In this document: piece after piece, positions 26,597 to 35,770 of the stretch
Layout of the letters: every line of letters starts with the position of its first letter
Position numbering within the stretch: position 1 is the first letter of the stretch
NCBI GenBank assembly: GCA_015709315.1
Contig: JACCQI010000022.1
Location: 1-56,075, forward strand
Source: Desulfovibrionaceae bacterium
Lineage (GTDB): Bacteria > Desulfobacterota > Desulfovibrionia > Desulfovibrionales > Desulfovibrionaceae
Direction of reading: 5' to 3'
Length of the DNA: 56,075 bases
Made by a program: the position numbers and the translations under genes
Notes under the pieces: model-generated
Told to the model about the DNA's origin: nothing
The model's input: the letters and a program-made list of their open reading frames with translations, nothing else
Database searches by the model: none

Positions 26597-28291
26597 ATGG
26601 CAGACAGCACCTACACATCGGGTTCCATCACCTTTGCCGGACTCGGCAACGGAACCGATTTCGATTCCCTCATCGATGGACTCATCGACATCGAGCGCAG
26701 ACGCGTCACGCGCCTGGAGAACTGGCGTCTGTCCTGGGAGACGAAAAACGAGTATTTCCAAGATCTCAACACCAAGATGCTGGAGTTGAAGACCACCTTG
26801 GGGAGCATGGACTCCATGAACGAGTTCATGACCAAGGCGGTCAACAGCAGCAACACCTCCCTGGTCACCGCCTCCGCCAATTCCGACGCCCAGGAGGCGT
26901 CACACACCATCGAGATCGGCCAGCTCGCCACCAACGACGTCCTGGTGTCCACCTCCGGCGCGAACGCCCTGGACACATCCATCACCAGCACGGACACCTC
27001 GTTCACCTTTTCCTACGGCGGAGAGAGCCACACCATCGACAACATCGCCGCCGGAACCACCCTGGAAGGGTTCGTCAACATCATCAACAACCACACGGAA
27101 TCCCGGGGCAAAATCGTTGCCTCCACCATCTTCGACGGTTCCGTCTACCACCTTCAGCTCACCGGCGCGAACCAGGGCAGCGACAACCAGATCGTCATTT
27201 CCAACGCGGGCTCCCTCGCCTTCGGCGCGGGCGATTTCACCGAGACCCAGAACGCCCAGAACGCGCAGGTCCGCGTGAACGGCTTTCCGGCCTCCAACGC
27301 GGGCTGGATCGAACGGTCCAGCAACGTCATGGACGACGTCATCACCGGGCTGACCCTCAACCTCAAGGATGCCGCGCCAGGCTCCAACGTCAGCCTGACC
27401 GTGACCACCGACAAGGACGCCATCGTCGAAAACGTGACCGCGTTCGTGGACGCCGTCAACGTCATCCGCGCCCAGATCCAGGCCATCACCAAGGTCGACG
27501 ACGAAGGCGAAGGGTCGATCCTCACCGGCAACTACGGCATCGACATCATTGCCCAGAAACTCAAGAACATCACCGCCGACGTCGGCCTGGGCTTCGTCCC
27601 CTGGGATGAGGACACGCTGACCGGCGACAAATTTTCCGCCCTGTCCCAATTGGGCGTCATGACCGATGCGGAAGAGGCGTCCACCACCTACGGGATGCTG
27701 ACCATCGACTACGAAAGCCTGTCCGAGGCCCTGGACGAGGACCCCAACGCCGTGGTTTCCCTGTTCGCGGCAGAACCCGTCGCCATCAGCCAGTCGCCGG
27801 ATTTTTCCGCCCTGTCGATCATCGACGGGACGACCGCCCACGGCATCCACGATGTGGAAATCATCAGCGACGGCACGCAGATCACCAGCGCCACCATCAA
27901 CGGCGAGGAAGCCTCGATCTCGGGCTGGGAAATCACCGCCGCCAGCGGTGACGCCCTGGGTATGGCCATCCGCCTGAACAACACCGGCGCGGGCACCTAC
28001 TCCGGCAAGGTCACGGTCAAGGTGGGCAAGGCCACGGAAATGATCGACGAGCTTTCCGCCCTGACCAAGCCCTTCAACGAATTCACCTATGAAGGCGGCC
28101 CACTGGCGGTCCTTCAGAACAACTACAACGACATCATGGACTCCATCGACAGCAAGATCGCCTTTGAGGAATCGCGGATCGAAAAGATGGAAACCAACCT
28201 GCGCCTGAAATTTGCCAGGCTGGACGCCCTGCTCGGCCAGTACGACCTGCAGCAGGGACAACTCGCGTCTGCCCTCGAACAGCTTGAATAA
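26597..28291 (+). CDS. fliD: Flagellar filament cap protein FliD (HAP2)
   Basis: 564 residues. It caps the growing filament and folds flagellin subunits at the tip. The N-terminus ITFAGLGNGTDFDSLIDGLI, then VNSSNTSLVTASANSDA and HTIEIGQLA, match FliD_N. The C-terminus has the family's coiled coil (IAFEESRIEKMETNLRLKFA followed by LDALLGQYDLQQGQLASALEQL). It is preceded by a sigma54 promoter and followed 21 nt later by fliS. Confidence 0.95.
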   Translation: MADSTYTSGSITFAGLGNGTDFDSLIDGLIDIERRRVTRLENWRLSWETKNEYFQDLNTKMLELKTTLGSMDSMNEFMTKAVNSSNTSLVTASANSDAQEASHTIEIGQLATNDVLVSTSGANALDTSITSTDTSFTFSYGGESHTIDNIAAGTTLEGFVNIINNHTESRGKIVASTIFDGSVYHLQLTGANQGSDNQIVISNAGSLAFGAGDFTETQNAQNAQVRVNGFPASNAGWIERSSNVMDDVITGLTLNLKDAAPGSNVSLTVTTDKDAIVENVTAFVDAVNVIRAQIQAITKVDDEGEGSILTGNYGIDIIAQKLKNITADVGLGFVPWDEDTLTGDKFSALSQLGVMTDAEEASTTYGMLTIDYESLSEALDEDPNAVVSLFAAEPVAISQSPDFSALSIIDGTTAHGIHDVEIISDGTQITSATINGEEASISGWEITAASGDALGMAIRLNNTGAGTYSGKVTVKVGKATEMIDELSALTKPFNEFTYEGGPLAVLQNNYNDIMDSIDSKIAFEESRIEKMETNLRLKFARLDALLGQYDLQQGQLASALEQLE

Positions 28292-28312
28292 TAAATAGAA
28301 GGAGATAAATAC

Positions 28313-28924
28313 ATGGCTAACCCCGCGCGGGCATATCTCGCGACCCAGGTTGAAACCACCACCCAGGGCGAACTCCTGATCATGCTGTACGAAGCGGCGA
28401 TCAAGTTTCTCAAACAGGCCAAGATGGAGATCGACAACAAGGACTACGCCAAGAAGGGCATCTACATCTCCAAGGCCATGGCCATCATTCACGAGCTGGC
28501 GGAGAGCCTGAACAAGGAAAAGGGCGGCGACATCACCCCGAGACTCGCCTCCCTGTACCAGTTCTGCACCAGCCAGTTGATCAAGGCCAACATCCGCATG
28601 GACACCAGGATGATCGAGGAAGTGATCCGCATTCTCGACGGCTTGCGCTCGGCCTACGCCCAGATCGTGCCCGCAGTGGACGGCCGGGTCGCCGCACCCG
28701 CCGAACCGGCCCAGCCGGCGTCGGCCGACCCGACCAAGCCCGGAGCGCCCCGGCAGCCCGCGCCCCCGGTTCCCCCGGCAATGCCCAGGCCGCAAGTCCA
28801 GGCCGCGCCCAAACCGGCCGCAGCCCCGCAGCCCGGCCAACCAGCCGCGTCGACCAAGATGCGGACCGCGGCCAACGCGGCCAAGTTCCGCGCCGCCAAC
28901 GCCTACACCAACGCCAACCGATAG
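28313..28924 (+). CDS. fliS: Flagellin export chaperone FliS with a long Pro/Ala-rich tail
   Basis: Residues 1 to about 125 are a normal FliS four-helix chaperone: ARAYLATQVETTTQGELLIM, LYEAAIKFLKQAK, and a long helix ending VIRILDGLRSAYAQI. FliS is normally about 120-135 residues. Here a 75-residue extension follows, very rich in Pro, Ala and Gln with little charge, ending AANAAKFRAANAYTNANR. It looks disordered. The ribosome site AAGGAGATAAAT is strong. Co-transcribed with fliD. Confidence 0.93.
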   Translation: MANPARAYLATQVETTTQGELLIMLYEAAIKFLKQAKMEIDNKDYAKKGIYISKAMAIIHELAESLNKEKGGDITPRLASLYQFCTSQLIKANIRMDTRMIEEVIRILDGLRSAYAQIVPAVDGRVAAPAEPAQPASADPTKPGAPRQPAPPVPPAMPRPQVQAAPKPAAAPQPGQPAASTKMRTAANAAKFRAANAYTNANR

Positions 28925-29020
28925 AGGATCGCGGGCGCAGGGATTCCGGCCCGATGCGCCCGCTCCCCATAACGGGCTGGATTGGTTTACAACATCTTCG
29001 GCATGTGTCACCTTTCGTCC

Positions 29021-30091
29021 ATGTCCGAATCCCCGGTCCGCGTCCTGCACGCGGTCAATCACCTCGGCCTTGGCGGCACGGAAAAGGTCCTCCAGCTTCT
29101 GGTTGCCAACCTTGACAAAAGCCGTTTTATCCCAGCCGTCTACAGCAAAAAAGACGGCCCGAGGGCCAAACAGATTCGGGCATCGGGCATCGACACCTAC
29201 ATCGGGCTGGACTTCTCGGATGTGCTGAACAGGTTCAGGCCCCACATCGTACACATCCACCGCGCCGGGTGGCCCGACCCCGAGATGCTCACCCCGCTCA
29301 GGCGCGCCAAGGTGCCCGTGGTGGTCGAAACCAACGTCTTCGGCCGCCACGATCCCAGCCCGCAGGCGGCGGTCATCGACGCCACCCTGTTCGTGTCCCG
29401 CTTCTGCCTGGACAGGTTCGCGACCGTCACCGCCATCGACGCCCGGCCGCCCCGCTATGATTTCCTGTACAACCCGGTGAACACGGACTTCTTCGCCGCC
29501 CGGGCCGTCCCCGACCGGGACTTCTCCGTCCCGGCGGCCGGACGCATCTCCCGCGCCGACCCCGGCAAGTGGTCGGCCCTGGCCCTGGAATTTCTGCCCC
29601 ACCTCGTCCGCGACATCCCGGACTTCCGCTATCACATCATCGGGTGCATTCCCGAGGCCCGCGCCTACATCGAGGACAACGGACTGGCGGACAACGTCGT
29701 CCTCCACGACCCGGTGGAAACGGACGGCGAAATCTGCGCCTTCCTGGACCGGGTGTCGGTCCTGGCCCACGCCAACGACACCGGCGAGTCCTTCGGGCTG
29801 GTCATCGCCGAGGCCATGGCCTGCGGCCTGCCGGTCGTCACCCACCCCGCCGAGGGCCTCAGGGACAATGCCCAGTTGGAGCTGGTGGACGACCGCGTCA
29901 CCGGCCTGGTGGCGGCCGACGCCGAGGAATACGCCAACGCGCTGAAATATCTGTTCGCCCATCCCGAAAAGGCGCGACGCATGGGCCGGGCGGGCCGGGA
30001 AAAGGCCCAGCGGCTCTACAGGATGCAGACCATCGCCCGACAGCTCGAACAACGCTACACCCAACTGCTCGAATCCAAAGGAATCGTTTGA
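29021..30091 (+). CDS. GT4-type glycosyltransferase in the flagellar island
   Basis: 356 residues from ATG 29021; in-frame TTG (28982) and ATG (29003) starts exist and none has a good ribosome site. GT-B fold: N-terminal VLHAVNHLGLGGTEKVLQLL and C-terminal ESFGLVIAEAMACGLPVV (Glu-x7-Glu motif) followed by PAEGLRDNAQLELV. Retaining nucleotide-sugar transferases have this pattern. The stop overlaps the next gene's ATG (TGATG at 30089-30093), so the two are coupled. Filament glycosylation is inferred from position. Confidence 0.82.
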   Translation: MSESPVRVLHAVNHLGLGGTEKVLQLLVANLDKSRFIPAVYSKKDGPRAKQIRASGIDTYIGLDFSDVLNRFRPHIVHIHRAGWPDPEMLTPLRRAKVPVVVETNVFGRHDPSPQAAVIDATLFVSRFCLDRFATVTAIDARPPRYDFLYNPVNTDFFAARAVPDRDFSVPAAGRISRADPGKWSALALEFLPHLVRDIPDFRYHIIGCIPEARAYIEDNGLADNVVLHDPVETDGEICAFLDRVSVLAHANDTGESFGLVIAEAMACGLPVVTHPAEGLRDNAQLELVDDRVTGLVAADAEEYANALKYLFAHPEKARRMGRAGREKAQRLYRMQTIARQLEQRYTQLLESKGIV

Positions 30092-31287
30092 TGCATACAC
30101 GTCTGATCGCCAGCTATACCAAGGCCGTGCTCGATTTCGCCTTCAAAAACGAAACCCGCACGCCGCCCACCCCGGCCGGGGACGACGTCCCGGCCTTTGC
30201 CGAGCGCGTCGCCCGGATGGCGGACAAGAGCCGGGCCGAAGCCGTGGTCCTGTTCGGCCTGGGCGACGGCCTGCATGCCCTGGCGCTCCGCGACGCCCTG
30301 CCCGCAACGGTCCGGCTCGTCGCCTGCGAGTTCGACCCGGCCGCGGCCCGCGACTTCCTGGCAAGCCACCCCGACTGGGCGGACGACGCCGCAGCCTGCG
30401 TCATCGCGGACACCTCCCCCTGGGCACAGCTCTACATCCTGGCCCTGGCCGGGATCACCCCGGACAAGGCCACCCTGGCGCTCAACCCGGCCGTGTCCGA
30501 GGACCGGCGCAGGCAATACCAGTCCCTGCAACGGCTGTTCATGGACGCCAGGCCCCATCAGGCCATCAACAGCTCCTACCTGAGCCATGTGGGCGTCCAG
30601 GCCCCGAACCTGTCCGTGGGGGCCATCCTCAGCCCGGACGAGCCGGACCTCGACATCTTCTTCGGCCAATTCCCGGACTGGGTGCGCGAGGTGGTGGTCG
30701 TCTGGGACGCCGAGACCGTGCCGAAACGGGAGTTCGCCTGCGCCGCACCCATCCGCCACCTGGCCCGACCGCTGGACGACTTCGCCTCCCAGCGCAACCG
30801 CATGCTGGACGCCTGCGAAGGCGAATGGGTGCTCTACCTCGACGGCGACGAGATGTTCAGCGAGGACGTCTGGGGGCTGTTCACGGCCTGCATGCTCGTG
30901 AAGCGGCTTGAGGCGTGCTGGTTCCCGCGCATGACCCTGTACCCGGACGAAACCCGGACCAAGGTGGGCTACGGCCTGTGGCCCGATCTCCAGCTCAGGC
31001 TGTTCCGCAACACCCCGTCCGCGCGCTTCGAGGGGCCCGTCCACGAACGGCTGACCGGCATCACGGGCCGGGCCGCCCTGGCCCTGGACGCGCCCATCCT
31101 GCATTACAGCCGGCTGCGAAAGTCGCCCGAGGAACTGGCCGCCAAACTGAAACGGTTCGACGAGACCGGCAACATTTCCCACATTCTCAACGCGGATTAT
31201 CCGACCCTGGACCGCTCCCTGCTGCCCGAAGCATCCTTCATCATGGGATCGCTGCAGATGTTGCTGCTGGAGGAAAATCCGGCCTGA
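30091..31287 (+). CDS. Maf/MptE-like plus GT2-type glycosyltransferase protein
   Basis: 398 residues, AAGGA ahead of the ATG. The N-terminal half (about 45-150) resembles the Rossmann part of motility accessory (Maf) or MptE-like proteins: AEAVVLFGLGDGLHALALRD and VACEFDPAAARDFLASH. The C-terminal half is a GT2-type domain with a D-x-D centre in WVLYLDGDEMFSEDVWG, then RLFRNTPSARFEGPVHERL and ILHYSRLRKS. Translationally coupled to the preceding glycosyltransferase. Maf proteins attach nonulosonic acids to flagellin in other bacteria; here the activity is inferred. Confidence 0.68.
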   Translation: MHTRLIASYTKAVLDFAFKNETRTPPTPAGDDVPAFAERVARMADKSRAEAVVLFGLGDGLHALALRDALPATVRLVACEFDPAAARDFLASHPDWADDAAACVIADTSPWAQLYILALAGITPDKATLALNPAVSEDRRRQYQSLQRLFMDARPHQAINSSYLSHVGVQAPNLSVGAILSPDEPDLDIFFGQFPDWVREVVVVWDAETVPKREFACAAPIRHLARPLDDFASQRNRMLDACEGEWVLYLDGDEMFSEDVWGLFTACMLVKRLEACWFPRMTLYPDETRTKVGYGLWPDLQLRLFRNTPSARFEGPVHERLTGITGRAALALDAPILHYSRLRKSPEELAAKLKRFDETGNISHILNADYPTLDRSLLPEASFIMGSLQMLLLEENPA

Positions 31288-31509
31288 TCGAATGATGAAA
31301 ACTAATATTTTCAGATTGTTCAGACTTGGCTGACGGCAGGGAAACGAATTACCGAAACGCACGCGCGCAAGCGTTTCGGACCGTCTCCCGGCGCAATGGA
31401 GCGCTTTCACCCGGCGGCCGGCGCCAATCATTGCACACGACTTGATTCTGCCGTACAAAATGGATACGACCACTCAACGTTGCACACTAATGTCTTTCAA
31501 GGAACGGCA

Positions 31510-32775
31510 ATGCAGATAGTATGTCCAGAATGTAATTTTTCGCGGGAGGTTGACGAGAGCAAGATTCCCCCTCGCTCTCAGGTTGCCACCTGCCCGAAAT
31601 GCCAAACAAAATTCAAATTCCGCGATCTGCCGGAACAGGACTTTCTCATTGAGGAGTCCGCAACGGCCGACGCCGTGCCCGAGCAGGAGGTCCGGCCGGA
31701 GTCCACGCCGGAAACCCTGCCTGGCCCCGAGGCAAAGGCCGAATCCGCCGCAATGCCCGAAGCCGAAATCGAGGCCCGGCCCGAGACCCAGGCCGACTCC
31801 GTCCTGAAGCCGTTCTCCCAAAAGGACCCGGTCAAGCCTACTTCCGAAGAGCCGACTTTTCCCGGCATTCCCCAGCCCGACGAGGACGCCGAGGGCGGCC
31901 TGTGGGACCGTCTGCACACCATGACGCCCCCCGAAACCAAGCCGGACGCGCACCGCGAGCCGGGGCCCAAAGCCGAACGCAAGCCCCCGATCATCGGTTC
32001 ACGGTACGGCCAGCCCGAGGAGGATGACGCCGACAGGCAGCCCGTTTCCGGCTGGACCGGCGAATTCAACTCGGACTTCCCGGACCCCATGGACTTCGAG
32101 GCCAACGAGGACGAGGACGGGGAGCCCGAGGAAGCCGGACACGACATGCAGGTGCCGCCGCCCTTCGAGCAGCTGGACCGCTACGGCTTTTTCAGCGGCT
32201 TGTTCATGACCATCAAGCTGGCCCTGTTCTCGCCCCGCCTGTTCTTCTCGGTCATGCCCGTGGGCAACGGCGTGTCCAAGCCCCTGACCTTCGCCATCCT
32301 GGTGGCCCTGATCCAGACCCTGGCCCAGTTCGTCTGGGGCGTGGCCGGGCTGACCCCCGGCATGGCGTTCACCTCGAGCGGCATGGCCATCGTGGACTAC
32401 AACGCCACCAACGGCATGTTCGAGCTGCTGCTCACTCCGGCCTTCGCGGCCATAACCCTTTACGTCTTCACCGGCTTCTACCATGTCATCCTGACCCTTC
32501 TCCGGTCCGGGAACAAGGGGTTCGAGGGCACGTTCCGGGCCTTGGCCTACGCCTACGCGCCCATGATCACCGGCATCATCCCCATGCCCACCGTCTCCAT
32601 CGCAATGGCCTGGATGTTCCTGTACGCCGTCTGGAGCCTGGTCCTGACCGCCATCGGCTTCCGGCACATACACAAGTCCTCGTACCTGCGCGTCATCCCC
32701 GCCCTGCTCATGCCCCTGGTGATCGGCATGATACTCGCCCTGCTGGTGATGCAGGGGCAATTGCCCACGGTCTAG
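31510..32775 (+). CDS. Zinc-ribbon membrane protein with Yip1-like C-terminus
   Basis: 421 residues, start ATG at 31510 after AAGGAACGGCA. An N-terminal MJ0042-type zinc ribbon (C5-x2-C8 and C28-x2-C31: IVCPECNF and ATCPKCQTKF) is followed by about 190 residues of acidic, Pro/Glu-rich linker. The C-terminal 200 residues hold about five membrane helices of the Yip1 type (DRYGFFSGLFMTIKLALFSP, then RSGNKGFEGTFRALAYAYAP). The cytoplasmic ribbon could sense or scaffold; function is unknown. An inverted repeat CGAAACGC/GCGTTTCG near 31352-31380 lies upstream. Confidence 0.65.
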   Translation: MQIVCPECNFSREVDESKIPPRSQVATCPKCQTKFKFRDLPEQDFLIEESATADAVPEQEVRPESTPETLPGPEAKAESAAMPEAEIEARPETQADSVLKPFSQKDPVKPTSEEPTFPGIPQPDEDAEGGLWDRLHTMTPPETKPDAHREPGPKAERKPPIIGSRYGQPEEDDADRQPVSGWTGEFNSDFPDPMDFEANEDEDGEPEEAGHDMQVPPPFEQLDRYGFFSGLFMTIKLALFSPRLFFSVMPVGNGVSKPLTFAILVALIQTLAQFVWGVAGLTPGMAFTSSGMAIVDYNATNGMFELLLTPAFAAITLYVFTGFYHVILTLLRSGNKGFEGTFRALAYAYAPMITGIIPMPTVSIAMAWMFLYAVWSLVLTAIGFRHIHKSSYLRVIPALLMPLVIGMILALLVMQGQLPTV

Positions 32776-32783
32776 GAGCGCGA

Positions 32784-33119
32784 ATGTTCGGCTGGATCAA
32801 GGATAAGATCGAAGCGTTCAAGGCCCAGCGCACCCTGGCCAAGCAGGTGGACCCCCAAGAGTTCAAGAAGGCCGCCGGGGAAATTCGGGATTTGGCCATT
32901 CTCGCGGTCCAGCTCAACCCCAGGGAACGCGACATCCAGAAACTCGTCCGCAACGTGCTGGTGGAAATGGAACGTCTGTCCGAGCTGGCCGACCGGCCGG
33001 AATTCCGGCGTCTTTCCACGGGCAAGCGGCTGCTGCTCCGCCAGGGCCTCAAGGAGTCCCGCGACCAGCTGCTCGAATCCATCGAGTCCGCGCCCTCGCC
33101 CACCCAGACCATCCAATAG
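32784..33119 (+). CDS. Small helical protein of unknown function
   Basis: 111 residues, 8 nt after the zinc-ribbon/Yip1 gene, and so in the same transcript. Rich in Lys, Arg, Glu, Leu; predicted long helices (KDKIEAFKAQRTLAKQ and ERDIQKLVRNVLVEMERLSE), with no signal peptide. I do not recognise it. It may be a partner of the preceding membrane protein. Confidence 0.55.
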   Translation: MFGWIKDKIEAFKAQRTLAKQVDPQEFKKAAGEIRDLAILAVQLNPRERDIQKLVRNVLVEMERLSELADRPEFRRLSTGKRLLLRQGLKESRDQLLESIESAPSPTQTIQ

Positions 33120-33222
33120 CCTTTCGGCATACTCTTTGCTCATGACTCCCCAGTGATTCCGGGCGCGTCGGCCTCTTGGCGCGCAGCCTCGGATGGATCG
33201 CAACCAACAACTGGTGTACGTC

Positions 33223-34320
33223 ATGAAAAAAGTCTTGTTTCTCGCCCTGTTGCTGACAATGGCCGCGTGCGCGCAGGTCGATCCGTCCCTCACGGACCAG
33301 ACCGTGGTCTACCGGGATGCGCCCGTCAGGAAATCGCCGCTCCAGGTTTCCGTCCATCCCAAGGGCAGGCAATACAGCCCCCTGACCGCGTTCGTCCGGC
33401 CCTTCATCATCCAGCAGCAGACCCCGGATCATGTGGAGCTGGCCGACTCCATCGCCCGGATATTCCACAACGCCTGGACCGAGGAACGGCTCTTCCCGGT
33501 GCAGGAATACCAGCCCGGCCTCCGCTACCAGGGGCTGCAATACGCCCTGGCCAGGGCCCGGGAAAAGGGGGCGGACCTGCTCGTCCTGGGCAAGGTGCCC
33601 TATTTCTACGCCGGGCACACCGTGGACGACACCGCCGTCACCCTCCAGGTGGACATCTATGCCGTGAACTCCGGCACCCTGCTCTGGACCATGATGCAAT
33701 CGGGCCGGATGGAGGAAAAACCGCCCAAGGACTTTTTCTACTTCCGGCAAGAAACCCGCCTGAGCACCGGCGCGTTCAACCAGGTCATCCGAGCCATCGC
33801 CAAGGACATGGCCGTGCCGCTCAAGGCGTGGCTGCCAAACCCGGACACCCGGTACGGCTTTGTCGACAACGCCGAGGGCGTCAAGGCGGGCCTCGTTCCG
33901 GCGGCCGACGCGGGCGAGCGGGACCTGACTCCCGAGAATGACGCGGACCAATCCCCTTCGCAACGCCCCCTGGTCCGGGGCGTGAACCTTGACGTCCACT
34001 TCGACTTCGACAAGGCCACCATCCAGCCGGAGTCGCACGCCCTGCTCGACGCCCTGGGCGAAGCGCTCAATTCGCCGGAACTCAAGGGCAAGCGCATCCT
34101 CATCGGCGGGCACACCGACGCCAAGGGCGGCGTCGAATACAACCTCGTCCTCTCCAAAAAACGGGCCGAGTCCGTCAAGCAGTACCTCGTGGACCGCTGG
34201 AAGATCGACCCCGCCGTGCTGGACACCACGGGCTACGGCAAGTCCCGCCCCCTCAACCAGGGGCTGACCGAGGCCGACCAGCAGCGCAACCGACGAGTGG
34301 AAATCCGCCTGGCGCAGTAA
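33223..34320 (+). CDS. OmpA-family lipoprotein
   Basis: 365 residues from ATG 33223, which gives a lipoprotein signal (MKKVLFLALLLTMAAC, lipidated Cys16). A middle domain of about 230 residues (ELADSIARIFHNAWTEERLF followed by VQEYQPG) resembles periplasmic proteins that form a lipid-anchored base. The C-terminal OmpA peptidoglycan-binding domain (about 258-365) has HFDFDKATIQPESHALLDAL, IGGHTDAKGG and ADQQRNRRVEIRL. It should link the outer membrane to peptidoglycan. The ribosome site is weak. It ends at a clear terminator. Confidence 0.8.
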   Translation: MKKVLFLALLLTMAACAQVDPSLTDQTVVYRDAPVRKSPLQVSVHPKGRQYSPLTAFVRPFIIQQQTPDHVELADSIARIFHNAWTEERLFPVQEYQPGLRYQGLQYALARAREKGADLLVLGKVPYFYAGHTVDDTAVTLQVDIYAVNSGTLLWTMMQSGRMEEKPPKDFFYFRQETRLSTGAFNQVIRAIAKDMAVPLKAWLPNPDTRYGFVDNAEGVKAGLVPAADAGERDLTPENDADQSPSQRPLVRGVNLDVHFDFDKATIQPESHALLDALGEALNSPELKGKRILIGGHTDAKGGVEYNLVLSKKRAESVKQYLVDRWKIDPAVLDTTGYGKSRPLNQGLTEADQQRNRRVEIRLAQ

Positions 34321-34381
34321 GCGAGCCAATGAAATCTTGACATCCTGCGAACAATTCTTAATTTTTCCCGCAGGACGCACC

Positions 34382-34409
34382 AAAGGGGTCTTCCGAGGCC
34401 CCTTTTTTT
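34382..34409 (+). terminator. Rho-independent terminator of the OmpA lipoprotein gene
   Basis: AAAGGGG (34382-34388) pairs with CCCCTTT (34399-34405), with a CT..AG inner extension; the T-run reaches 34409. Confidence 0.75.
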
Positions 34410-34475
34410 CATCCTTTTCAGCATCCGCATTGTGTGATACCTGAATTCTTCAATTCACCCCGAGAGGTATTTTAA

Positions 34476-35669
34476 ATGATAGGCATTTCCAAACTTTACT
34501 GCGGCGCAGTCGAAGCGTCCGACGCCCTGCGTTACGGCCGTGATTCCGGGCAGTTGCCCTCCCATTTGCTGCAGTTCTCCAAGGACAAGAAACCCGTGGT
34601 GGTCTGGAACATGACCCAGCGGTGCAACCTGAAATGCGTCCACTGCTACGCCCAGGCCGTGGACCCCAGCGACCACAAGGACCCCATTTCCACCGATCAG
34701 GCCAAGGAAATGATCGACGACCTGTCCCAGTTTGGTGCGCCGGTCATGCTCTTCTCCGGCGGCGAACCCCTGGTCCGCGAAGACCTCGTCGAACTGGCCA
34801 AATACGCCACCGAGAAAGGCATGCGCGCGGTCATCTCCACCAACGGCACGCTCATCACCCCGCGCAAGGCCCGCGAGCTCAAAGAGGTCGGCCTCTCCTA
34901 CGTGGGCATCTCCATCGACGGCGCCGAAGCCGTGCATGACGAATTCCGCGGTGTGAAGGGCGCCTACAAGCAGGCTCTCAAAGGCGTGGAAAACTGTCAG
35001 GCCGAGGGTCTCAAGGTCGGCCTGCGCTTCACCATCAACAAGCGCAACGCCCCGGAAATCCCGCACCTCTTCCGCCTCCTCGAAGACCTGGAAGTCCCCC
35101 GCATCTGTTTCTACCACTTGGTCTACTCCGGACGCGGCTCCGAGTTGATCAAGGAGGACCTGGACCACAGGGAGACCCGCGAGGTGGTCGACCTGATCAT
35201 GGACCAGACCCGCGCGCTCTTCGACAAGGGCAAGCCCAAGGAAGTCCTGACCGTGGACAACCACGCCGACGGCCCCTACGTCTACTACCGGCTGCTCAAG
35301 GAAGACCCGGCCCGCGCCGCCGAAGTCCTCGAGCTGCTCAAGATGAACGAGGGCAACTCCTCGGGACGCGGCATCGGCTGTATCTCGTGGGACGGCAAGG
35401 TTCACGCGGACCAGTTCATGCGCCACCACACCTTCGGCAACGTGCTCGAACGCCCGTTCTCCGAGATCTGGTCGGACCCGAACATCGAGCTGCTGAACAA
35501 GCTCAAGGACAAGCGCCCGCACGTCACGGGCCGCTGTGCCGGCTGCCGATTCCTGAACATCTGCGGCGGCAACTTCCGCGCCCGCGCCGAAGCCTACCAC
35601 GACGACTTCTGGGCACCGGACCCCGCCTGCTACCTCACCGACGAGGAAATCACCGGCGAGAAGCTTTAG
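34476..35669 (+). CDS. ahbC: AhbC: radical SAM enzyme of siroheme-dependent heme synthesis
   Basis: 397 residues. The radical SAM cluster is CNLKCVHC (C50, C54, C57). A SPASM-like C-terminal Cys set (GIGCISWDGKVHADQ, then CAGCRFLNICGGNFRARAE) should hold a second 4Fe-4S cluster. It matches the enzyme that removes the acetate side chains of 12,18-didecarboxysiroheme to give Fe-coproporphyrin III, and I separate it from AhbD by its N-terminus and its order before hemB. GAGAGG precedes the ATG. A TGAATT-cttc-AATTCA inverted repeat at 34442-34457 lies just upstream. Fe-coproporphyrin III would then pass to AhbD. Confidence 0.87.
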   Translation: MIGISKLYCGAVEASDALRYGRDSGQLPSHLLQFSKDKKPVVVWNMTQRCNLKCVHCYAQAVDPSDHKDPISTDQAKEMIDDLSQFGAPVMLFSGGEPLVREDLVELAKYATEKGMRAVISTNGTLITPRKARELKEVGLSYVGISIDGAEAVHDEFRGVKGAYKQALKGVENCQAEGLKVGLRFTINKRNAPEIPHLFRLLEDLEVPRICFYHLVYSGRGSELIKEDLDHRETREVVDLIMDQTRALFDKGKPKEVLTVDNHADGPYVYYRLLKEDPARAAEVLELLKMNEGNSSGRGIGCISWDGKVHADQFMRHHTFGNVLERPFSEIWSDPNIELLNKLKDKRPHVTGRCAGCRFLNICGGNFRARAEAYHDDFWAPDPACYLTDEEITGEKL

Positions 35670-35671
35670 GA

Positions 35672-35770
35672 ATGTCTCCGACGGCCGGGGGGAAACCGTT
35701 TGAAAACGGTTTCCCCCCGGCCTCTCTTTCCAGAACTTTTTGTAGCGCCTTCGGCGGAGTTGCCCGGAAA
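35672..35770 (+). repeat. Dispersed 3'-UTR hairpin element, copy R2
   Basis: Begins 3 nt after the ahbC stop. A head GTCTCCGACGGCC runs into a perfect 19-bp stem (35683-35701 with 35704-35722). The tail contains AACTTTTTGTAGCGCCTTCGGCGG. Same architecture as copies at 42, 38022/38145 and 56019. It could end or protect the ahbC message. Confidence 0.7.

Noticed and set aside
26900-30100. A 1066-residue open frame on the minus strand, antisense to fliD, fliS and the glycosyltransferase genes
   Set aside because: It is a by-product of third-position GC bias: the plus strand encodes clear FliD, FliS and GT proteins, and the antisense translation is low-complexity with no family resemblance.
31431-31459. 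TTGCAC-N17-TACAAA as a promoter of the zinc-ribbon/Yip1 gene
   Set aside because: The -35 matches only three of six positions; too weak to list as a feature.
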